Of a stretch of 64,000 nt of DNA, positions 28,201 to 39,600 are shown in pieces. Origin of the DNA: Apostichopus japonicus (Eukaryota; Echinodermata; Holothuroidea; Aspidochirotida; Stichopodidae). Numbering within the stretch: position 1 is the first letter of the stretch; each line of letters starts with the position of its first letter. The notes beneath the pieces are model-generated. The model saw nothing but the letters and a program-made list of their open reading frames with translations, was not told the DNA's origin and did no database searches. The DNA is taken from assembly GCF_037975245.1 (NCBI RefSeq), contig NC_092563.1:16709094-16773093 (forward strand), written 5' to 3'. The position numbers and the translations under genes are program-made.

Positions 28201-31200
28201 TGCTCTTGATCAAAAGGACTGTCGTCATGTTTAGTTGACATATTTAACATTTGTGATTTATCATGAAGCATTTGTAGCTTTTAGTGTTAGTTTTTGTCAT
28301 TTTCATATTCTCCTCTGTAAATTAATAATTGTTTTAGTGAGTATCAGTAAATTTATTTGAACAGGTACCCATGCAAAATGACACTGGATTTTAAATTGTT
28401 AACATTTGAAGGAAGAAACAGAGAATGAATTGAAAGAAATGATGACATCTTTATATTTTTTAAAACATTTCAATTGTATTAAAGACAGGTGAAAGTCAGG
28501 TAAGAAACCTTGTCATGTCATGTGACCTCTGTCTATCAGAGAAAGAAGGAACTTAATAAAATTAAAAAAAGACGTTCTGAAGAAAGTTTGAAAGCCTTGT
28601 AGAAAATTGGGCTTTGCACATTTGCTTAGCTAAAAAGCAAATGAAGAAGAAGAAAGATAAGCTGCGTGATATTTTAGGAGACAATGCTTCAGCTAAAAGT
28701 TAAAGGGTGCGAAGACTCGTGGAAAAAGAAACGTCTAATGCCGGTAATCTGACCTAGTTTCGAATGAGATGTAACAGAAGTGTTAGGCACCACCATCGAT
28801 CCCAGAAAAAAAAACACACTGCTTGCTACCGTTGGTAATTAGACACTAGTGTACAGTCAGTAAATACAGCTGCGGTCAGTACCCACAGCACAGAGTACAA
28901 ACGATGCAGCGATGGACATCTCAGGTCCAGCTAAAGATAACGAGGTATCACGTTTCATTACTGTCTGCATTTTGTAGCGACACAAACAAAACGTCACTTG
29001 CAAGCAACAGAAAGTTAACTTTTTCAGATGGCCACACATGGTTTGGGGCGAGTCTTCAATGCCTTTATGACACTTGTGGCATTATGTGACATGCATAGGA
29101 TGCATAGGACATTTAGCAACTTTGGAGATGGGGCGTACACCAAAAAAAAATGGCAAGTTTGGTCCTTGCACAGTGCACATGCTACCGGTTAAAAGAAAAA
29201 AAATTGGATAAAAAAAAATAAAGCATGCTAGAATGATTAAGCTATTGTGGTATTTTAGAGTGGCAACAGAACCAAAACAATGCACATAATTAGGGATGTT
29301 CGTTTTTTTCTTGGCTCCATTGTGCGAGTTAGGGGAATTCTTAAGGTTTTTTTTTTTTAATTTCATATAATTTTTTGATATGGAGATACATTTATCAATC
29401 TATCAAAGCACAATTGATGGCTATAAATGATAAGATATTGAATGTCTCTCTTCACAGTTTGAAAGAGTTTAAGTCTTAACTGTAAAGTTGGGAGGGCGTT
29501 GTGGTCAAGTGGTTAAGGCAGTGGACTTGTGATCTAAGGATTACAGGTTCGAGCCCTGGCCAGATCATTGCGTTGTGTCCTTGGGCAAGGCGCTTTATCT
29601 CCATTGCCTCTCTTCACCCAGGTGTATAAATGGGGACCTGCGAGGTAACTTGTAAATATAGTTGCGTGCGCCGGTTTGTGGCTGCACCCTATGGGAAGTC
29701 CCCCGGGGGACACGTGGTTGTGGTGCACTGTGGTGCCCCAGGAGAGATTGATTGAATTGTGCACACTTTGGTGTGTGGGTGTGACAAGTTACCAATGACC
29801 AGGGGTTAAGTTGTAAAGTCGTGTGAGGAGGCATTAGCCTCATACAAGACTGTAAACCTTCAACTTTAACTTTAACTTTAAAGAGCTAGCTGTTTTGGGG
29901 AACTTTTAAAGATGAAATTAGGGTAAAATACACTCTGAAATTAGGTACTTAAGAAAATCCAAAAAATGTCCTTTCTTTGGCTTAAAGTTTTCAAGTTGAC
30001 CAATTGTACTAGCTATGTTAATCCCCTCAAGCAGTACCATTCTTTTTTATCAATATGGAGAATCAAGGAAAGAGGAATTGGCAAAAGTTTTTGAAGTAAT
30101 TGGATGTCAGTGACAAAAGATAAATTTCAAGTGCATGAACATCGAGTGAATATTTTTGCACCTACACGACTGCAATAATTAAAAGTTCATAACAATTAAA
30201 ACAATTAAAAGTTCATAATCTCATTAACGAAAAATGGGAAAAAATTACCCGCGGAAGAAGCAAGTGCACCTTTTCAATTTTTCTGTTTTGTTCTTTTATA
30301 AGTTGTGGTAAAGTTGAAGACATTAGTTTAAATATTCCAGGTTTTTTTTATGAAATAGTGAAGGGAATTTACTTGAGTTGATGAAAATAATTACGTCAGT
30401 TAGTTGAATTTATAAAAGTACAGAGTCCATTGTTATGTTATAATAACAAATGTTTTAAATGAAATGCCCATGGTTTGTTTCCCGTTGTTGGGTTAGTTGT
30501 ACTGTAGCTTATACTTCAAAGAAAATGTAACGATTTTGGCAAAAAAGTTTGGATTTTAGGACTTGGTCCAGTTTAAAAGGGTTTTCTGGTGACAAACAAT
30601 ATGAAACTTATATTGAAGAGTAATCAAAAAGTATCATTTTTTTTGTGTAGAAATATTCTTTTCCTCTGTGGATAAATGATTGACAAATTTATAAAATAAT
30701 AGCAAAGACATTTTTTCAGCTGAAGTGTTCTGATGATGTCATCCATTCTGCTTGTTGCCAGATGCAATTGAACAAAATGTCCAAAAAATTCATATCTTTG
30801 TAATACAGATGGCTATGTTGATATGGTTTCTGCCAAAACATTCAGAAAATATTCAGCAATTTTGCTATGCAATCAACTTCAACCATCAGAAAGTTCTTTT
30901 CAACTGAGGATATCATCTTTTAGGAGTGGGTCATGTTTTACAGAAACAAATATTCTGATCTTAAACACAAAGATTGAAAAGTAGATTGAAAACTTGCAAT
31001 GCATTCTGATACATTTTTCAGATTCTTCCCCCCCCCCCCCCCCCGAGTGTTAAACCATAATTTTAATGTATTGAACTTGAGATTAAAGGGAATAATTTTG
31101 TCTGATTTTTTCATAGAAAAATACATGATCATCGAAAGTGGTTTAAACAATGGTCCATACCATAGTTTATGCCCTGAGATACTGAATCTCATTTTATCGT

Positions 31201-34200
31201 ATGGATTGCAATTAATAGTATGTTCATATGTTTACCAAATATTAATGCATTATGCGTTATGTATTAACCTCACTTATTTAGCTTGCATGTGAAAGTCAAG
31301 GCAAAAGTTGTTAGTATCATCAAATGAATAGACTACATACCAATCCCTAATTTCACCTGTTTCTAAGAGCAAGAATACAAATTAATAAAAAAAAAAAAAA
31401 ATTCATAGCATCTGTCTGGAAAAGTTTTTATACTATTTTACTTGATGGTAAAGTGAATAAGTTTGATGAGAAAAGATGAAGTATCAATTCAGTAGTGACA
31501 CGATTAATTGCTTCGTCGTCAAACCTCATCAGAAACAAATGACCAGGAAAACCTGGTCTCAAATATGCACAAAGGGAGTGTAGAAAGCACATCGCAAAAT
31601 GGCGACTGAAAGAAATCTTTAGAGTATGAAAAGAGCCAATCTTCTCCCATCTCTCCTCCCACAGGAACACAAATTTTTCTGTACATTCAAGCCTTAGTTT
31701 AGCCTCTCTCAAACCTCAAAGAAAAGAAAAGATATTGATATATAAACTGGGAAGCATTTTTTAAGATGAGATACAGTCCCTTTAATCTGGCTAAATTTGG
31801 AAAGATACTCCAGTTTATGTAGCATTTAAACAAAGTTTCATGTAGCAACACTTTAACAGCAGTGAGATGACAGTTTGGAATAGCCAGGATTTCTTGCCAT
31901 CATTTATGTAGTTCTGTTCAGATATTATGCAAATTAATAATAATAATAAAAAAAAGTAGTCTCTGGTAAACATGATTTATTACAAATTAAAAAACTTTTA
32001 ATATCAGATAAATCTTCAATCAGTGTCAAGTTGGAAAAAGATACCTTAATGTAGCGTAAGTAATACTTTAACATAGCCACAAACTTAAAAACAGCCGTGG
32101 TGGGATGTACAGGTTAGTAGTAGCCAAGATTTATAGCATATTAAAGTGACAAAGTTCTGGTCAGTTTAATATCAAAATGGATTAATATGAAAATTCCAGT
32201 TTTTGATGAAACTGAATTCAACTATAAACTGTAATTTTTTTAAATTTTGTGTTGAATCACATTTGGAAAAAAGTAGCAATTTTAACAGGTAGTATGAGAA
32301 ACATTTCACTATGCCTCAAACTTTTAAACAGCTGTGCGATGTGACTGGTTGGTTTTGCCGAGAGTTTTAATCACCAGTGATATAGTTCCGTTATCAATTA
32401 TTATCACAGAAGGTAAACAGGAAAAATAAAAATGAATACAGAAACAAAAAAACAAAAACAAAGATTGATTGATTTGATTGATTGACAAAAATGATGTAAG
32501 CCATCTTTGTCCATGAACCCATTTGTTACAGGGTAAGCATCTTTCAACTAACCGCAATAGGACCCTGTCTCTGTCCTTATTGGAAATTAACGGGCCAACG
32601 TCTCAAGATGATGTAGATCACGCCGAGCAAGGCCTAGGGACCAAGGCGTCTCCAGATTCACAGCAATATGAAAAGAAAGAAGGGCAAAGCACAGCCACCA
32701 GCAAGGTTTGCTCGCTATTTGCTTCCAATCTCAGTTTTTTGTACTTTTTTTCCCCATTTTTTTTTCAAATTTTTATTTTCTTTAATTTTATTTTTCTGGC
32801 TATCATGCGGAAGAAAATGCTGAATTGTTTCACCTTGTTTGATTCTATAACGGATGGAACTAACCTGTTTTTTTCACTATGATATTCAATTACTTAAATT
32901 AAAAAAAATATATATTAAAAAAAAATTGGAAAAAGAGATATTATGGGGAACCAGCATCTCCATGACCGATGTCGTTGTCATCATCTCTCCGATTGATTTT
33001 TTATCCTCAGGGTAATCTTCGTGATAAGAGGAAGAGTGTAAAGTTAAGGCCGAAGTCAATCATGGTACAAGGTGAGTGTTTGCTAATAGCATCAGGCGCG
33101 TAGCAAGGAATTTGCCAAGGGAGGGGCAAAACTGTAGGCAAACCATCAGAGCTGTAGATACGGCATTGCAAACTATCTAAGCGTAGCGCCACCACGAGTT
33201 GGCACGAAGCGTAGAAGAAAATTTTGGCTGAAAATGCCTCCCAGATTGCTGGAAATGGCACTTCCCAGGCCTTGTAAGTTGCATCTTAGCATCTTCGCTT
33301 TTGAAATTACTAGCGATATCACAAAAACATACAAAACAAATATGCTCAAGGGGGGGGGCAGCTGCCCCCTTCGCCCCCCCCTTGGCTACGTGCCTGAATA
33401 GCATGAAGAAGAGAATAATGACATACATCAGCCAAAATTGGAACAAGAATAGATACACAATTATTAAATTAGTTTAAATAATGAATGTAGCCCGATAGAC
33501 CATATAAACTTTAAAAAAGAGTATAAAATAATTTTTAAATTTTAATAGGAGTTTATTCAAAGCCTATAGATTGACATCCTTAGGCTAAAGTACAGTGTCA
33601 TGAGGGGGGTAGGGCTGGAACCAGGTGTAACAACCAAAGGCCAGCCTCACCGTAAGGGTCTCAACTTTCTGGGCTCATAACGTTAAGACCGTAACCCCAA
33701 GGCAGAAACCTAGGATTCATATTGCATTACAAAAATATTTAGTTTATCTATACAAGACGAGATATTTTCTATCTTTAAATAGGAAAAAAAACAATGTAAC
33801 GGTTTTGAAAACCAAAGATTATTTGGACATATCTGTCCCTGATTTGTTATAAGTTAAGTAGAAAATGCATTGGTAAGGTGAGGGGCAAAGGGGGGGGGGT
33901 GGCAGAGGGTTGTTTCAAACATCAAGACAAGAAGAGAGGATGAAGTTTTTAATTGAGTGTTTCAAAACTCTAGACACTAATCAGTGCAGAGGTGGCAAAA
34001 TGTTGGATATAATTGAAGTTCTTGTTTACGTATGCCTTGATTGTTACCTTACCCTGAACGAGTCTTACAAAATTTCACATATGAAAACCCATCATATCTA
34101 ACAGTGAGATATACATCGGTTCAACGATTTGCCCAGTTGGTAATTTTTCCAAACCTGCCTGGTATTACTCAAAATATAATTGCCATTAATTACTCTAAGG

Positions 34201-36606
34201 GAATCCTCTAGATTTCTCCACCAAATGGAAGGGTTCGTTGGTAGATGTAATTTATAGATCTTCACTGAATCCTCAACATAATGTGATTCGGACACTTTTC
34301 ATGGTAGCATAGTTAACACTCTTACAATTTAAAATGGTCAAGAAAAATTTTGCTCCAATTTTTTCAAATGTCAACATTGCTGGTCAATCTAATGAGCTCT
34401 TTTGATATGAGATTTGTCGTATAAAAGAGCATAACTTTTTTCTAACATCACAATCAATTCAAAAAGATGAGTTTTAAAGGTAATCATCATTAACCTATGT
34501 GTTGTAGCTTATTTATGATACAAATTCCCCTTAGCAACCAAAAACATATTTTCAAATCCATTTGGTAGATATCTTGCCATTAAGCACTGTAATCAACTTT
34601 TTACCCATACCATGGCATTGATGTCAATTAGATCACGTTTGTTACCGAAAGTTTGAAGCGACCAAACTAATGGGAACTACGAGATTTCAGCTCCATATTT
34701 TTACTATGACAATCTTACGGTGGCATACTCCTATTAGCGTCTATATCAATGCTATGTTATCAATTAGGATACATGCTTTTTTGTGGCTTGGATGTAAAGA
34801 ACATGAATGGAAGCACATGTGGTTCAAAAATTGGGTCAATTGATTCAATTTAAGACTAGTTTAGCCCTCCCAGGAGCAGCGTACGAAGATTGCTTACGAC
34901 TGAGTAAAGAGGTTTGTTTACAAGTGACAAAAAGTTCCGGCTCTCGTAGCAAAAAATCTGCATAGTCATGGTACGAAAAATTGATGGTGCCATGAAAGGC
35001 CAACTTGTCAGCTATTCAGTGATGGGTAGCGTTTAGCTAGTGAAAACTTCTCTCTAGACTTAGAGACCACTTTTGTGATATAGTGTGTAAGTCAATGGGG
35101 CTTTCAATGGGCGTATGCTACCTTAGATTGTCTTAAATAGAAGCCCACTGACATTGGAAGCATCTCCTATTAGTGAAACACAAGTATTCTTAGCTGTCTG
35201 AGGGTGGTGGTGCTCATACATATTTCATATTTTATGACGTGATCAAAATAAAGAAGTCCAAATTAGTCCAAATTCAGAAGAAAGTTTTGTTTCTCTCTAC
35301 AATGAGTGTAATTTTATTTTTATTTTTTCATTTCACCACTCCTGGTGCTATTTTGATGGACTAAAAGTTAACAGATTTATAAGTTTTCTGGTATCTTTCT
35401 CTTTCCTCCTGGTAGAAATAAAGGTACTGATCGATTGATGTTTAAATATCAATATGATATGCAGCATTTATGGTTCATGCTTGTCCTTCCTTCTCCCCCC
35501 TCTTAGCTCAAGATGTGAGACAACCACAACCAGCACCTCGTGAAGATCAGACACCTAAAGTGGCGACACCATCTACCAGCGCTGCTCCTACTCCTACAAA
35601 GAGAGAACCTAAGAAACAAGCGGGACGGGCAGCACCCAACGTATCCCTCGGGGTAAGTAGCTAACATCATTTAGTTGCTGAAATACTATACCATTACACT
35701 GTTATTTAATACAGTAGTGGGTGGAATTAATGTAATCTTTAATGTGATACTGACGAATCTCATGAACAACCCCTCCTACCTAGTGGACTTGAGTTATCAT
35801 GAACAACCCCTCCTACCTAGTGGACTTGAGTTATCATGAACAACCCCTCCTACCTAGTGGACTTGAGTTATCATGAACAACCCCTCCTACCTAGTGGACT
35901 TGAGTTATCATGAACAACCCCTCCTACCTGGTGGACTTGAGTTATCATGAACAACCCCTCCTACCTAGTGGACTTGAGTTATCATGAACAACCCCTCCTA
36001 CCTAGTGGACTTGAGTTATCATGAACAACCCCTCCTACCTAGTGGACTTGAGAGTTATCATGAGCAACCCCTCCTACCTAGTGGACTGGAGTTATCATGA
36101 ACAACCCCTCCTACCTAGTGGACTTGAGTTATCATGAACAACCCCTCCTACCTGGTGGACTTGAGTTATCATGAACCACCCCTCCTACCTGGTGGACTTG
36201 AGTTATCATGAACAACCCCTCCTACCTGGTGGACTTGAGTTATCATGAACAACCCCTCCTATCTAGTGGACTTGAGTTATCATGAGCAACCCCTCCTACC
36301 TAGTGGACTTGAGTTATCATGAACCACCCCTCCTACCTGGTGGACTTGAGTTATCATGAACCACCCCTCCTACCTGGTGGACTTGAGTTATCATGAACAA
36401 CCCCTCCTACCTAGTGGTCTTTAGTTATCATGAACAACCCCTCCTACCTAGTGGACTTGAGTTATCATGAACAACCCCTCCTACCTGATGGTCTATAGTT
36501 GTTGGTTAGTTGCTGGTTTGTGGTTCACTGGTAAGTAGCTAACATCATTCACTTTGCTGAATACTGGGATGAGAAAAATGTCTGATGATGTTACTAAATG
36601 TTATCT

Positions 36607-36640
<34 letters not shown>

Positions 36641-39600
36641 TCAGCAGTTATTTTTACGACTCTTAAGCGACCACAAATGTGGGAGCACCCTGCTGGATTA
36701 CAACTAACATGTCGGTTGGCTTCCAATTCAACATTTTAATTCAAATTTGGAATCGTATATATATATATATATAAATATATAAATTATATGATTCTAATGA
36801 ATTTCATGATGAGCCCCTCCTAACTGGTGGACTTTAGTTGCTGGTTTAGATCCCTGTCTATCCAATGATAACTCTTTGGCATCTCCATTTTTCTAATAGT
36901 TTAATCTTCTTCTTGATTTGAATCCATCCTTCTCGTCCAGGATTTCGATGCCATTTCGTCCTCTTCTGAAAGACCGCTAAGAGATGCTCGGCTGGATAGG
37001 CCAAGGAGGGTCAGGAATGTTCGTCCCACGAGGGCAGTGGCCATACCGCAGAAAGACCATAACCCAGGAAAGGACAGTCAGGAGGATGGGGGCATCCAGG
37101 ACGTAAGCGAAGGAGTCAACGATTTCTTCAGACCGGTGGATCCAGAACTGGTGGCTACTCCAGTAACCCAGAAAACCAAGAGGTCAGTCCATCGTCTGTG
37201 AGCGATCATGTATAATTTAAAGGCTTGGGATCATCGATACAAACTGCTCCGAACACTCTAGTGAACGAGTAGGAAGCAATAGGTGGGTGGTGAAGCATGG
37301 GACATAGTGCAGGAAGAAAGGGCATTGAATCTCCCCGACCCCCAAAAGCAGGCCAACGCCCCCCCCAACCCTATCTCACCAAGAAAAAATCCTGACACTT
37401 ATGGTTGGAGTTTGCACTAGTTATAACAAATTGGCATTCATGACTGATTGTCTTAAACTGTCTTTTCTTATTTCTCGAAACATTTTCACCTCAGTGACAC
37501 GCCTGCAAAAGAGAAGAAGAAAGAGAAGGAGAAGAAAAAAGGGAAAGATGAGAAAAAGAAGGAGAAGAAGAAGTAAGTTTATTTCAATTCCTCTATTCTG
37601 AACAGAGTCCACGTGATTTTTTACGAAAGGAAGGAAATTCTGAGCAAAATGAATACCAGAAAATAAATATATTATTCTGAGTTTGTCCACGTCCATCTCA
37701 CTTTGCTTATCTATTCACGATGCATATGAGTAGGCCGTGTAGTTCTGCATCCAAACAGTTGGCACAGTCGAGGGGGGGGGGGACCAATCAGATTTGCATA
37801 TTTTGTGATGCTTCTTTATCTCCCTTTACACGTGATACTATCGACAAACCGGGTTAAACTAACCTCTTTGTTCCCCGTCTTTTTTCTATGTATAAGCAAA
37901 TACTCATAAGAAAAAGATTGGTTTTGCTTTTAAGGGTTAATTGGAGGACTTTTTGTCTGAAAATTGGGCAATGTTTTTCTTCAACAGTTTTTTGTGATGA
38001 TCAAGTTTGATGTTTGAAGCATTATTTTGTCTCTGTGAGAAGTTTTTCTTTGGGCATCTCCTTCCTCTTATATTGAACGGTCAATTTCTTTTAGGGGTCT
38101 GTTTGGACTCTTCGGCAAAAGGAGGTCATCTCAACCAATGGAAGAAGCCAAAGAGTCGCCTTCCGATAGACAAGGATCTGAACCAGTAAAGAACGTCACA
38201 AAAGGTAGGACTGTTCATTTACACTTTACCTTGGCCTGTGATGTGTACAAGCCGAAATGTGTCATTCTTCGGTATAATATAATGCATGGTATGCAGCTAA
38301 GACAGTACTAGTCAAGTAAACTGAAGTGTTTAACTAGGCCACATACTTGGTAATCATCAATGGAAATCCCCAGCTGCATCACATGAATGGTCGCATTTTC
38401 ATGTTTGAGCAGAGCAAAGGACCCCCGAATCGCATTGCGATGCAGAGTTGACCTTGGATAATGAACATCATGGTCACCTTTTTCAATGACCATAATGTCT
38501 AGCATCCTTATCCTTACAATTTAAATGCTATGGGGAATTCCCATAAAGAGTGGCCCATCATGACTGAGCCTCTTACACTAACAAGTGTCAGTGTGCTATA
38601 GTATGACAGCCTCACTGAAGGGATCTTGATATCCCTCTGTGTGTTTATCCATTCATGAGAACTGCTATTAAAGGGCTTTTGGAGTGTCTACCATGTTCTA
38701 GTATTCAAACGTTTTCAATTGCGGTGATGAAATTTGGATAAATCGGTTGTACAGTATTTGTTGTCACCGATGGTTTGCATTATAGACAAACACAGTATAT
38801 ATGTGGATATCATTGTGTATGATTAAGGATCATATCAGTCTAGATTTACCCCAGTTATGAGTGAAAATGTGGTGTTATTTTATAGAAGATAAAAAATGTC
38901 TTATTCATACACAAGCAGGTGCAGGCACCCAGTTATCCACACCCTCATTAGGAAATGTCCATAGGAAATGTTCCTTTGTGAAGGATGCATGCTTTATACG
39001 CAGTGATCTGTTTAGTCCATGGAAATGCATATTCTATACAATGTTTATCCTCACAATCAAGCCTATTACACTGTGATAATAAGATGGTGCAGCCAGCTGA
39101 TAATTATTCTAATGAAGAATAACCATCTCTGATGAAGCTTATGAAAAGGTGGCCAGCAGGTCATAATAACATCTGCTATAAATATTGATGTAGAATAGGC
39201 TAACTGAGATGTTTTATTTGCCCCCGAAAAACTTTCCTCTGTTTTTCCTGAGGCATCCTGTGAAAAAGAAAGCTGCATAAACCTGCTGCAGCAATGCTGA
39301 ATCTATGTCAACCAATAGAGTTTGTCTCAGCAGACCGGCAGTATCTGTTGTGTGATATTGCAGCCTGGCTGTGTGATGCTGCAGCCCCCTGCCCCCTCCC
39401 CCCAGCACACCACCCCGCTTCTGACATAGTGTCTTAGCCTGTGACTTCAGTGCAACAACTAAAATTGGCATACTCTGTGCGCATATGTATTTGTGAAATA
39501 CAAAATTTTTCATATCTGAAATTCCTCCAACAGAAAAAGTTAAGCCATCACCTCAGCAGGAGAGGAAAATGAGTGAGGTCCCCGAGGAAGACAGTACACC

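Noticed and set aside
29496-29570. Functional tRNA gene
   Set aside because: Promoter boxes are present but the body continues as a SINE with a simple repeat tail, and a full cloverleaf with acceptor stem could not be drawn.
34098-35300. Possible exon in intron 17
   Set aside because: Exon 17 to 18 phases already agree and no stretch here has both splice sites and an open frame fitting them.
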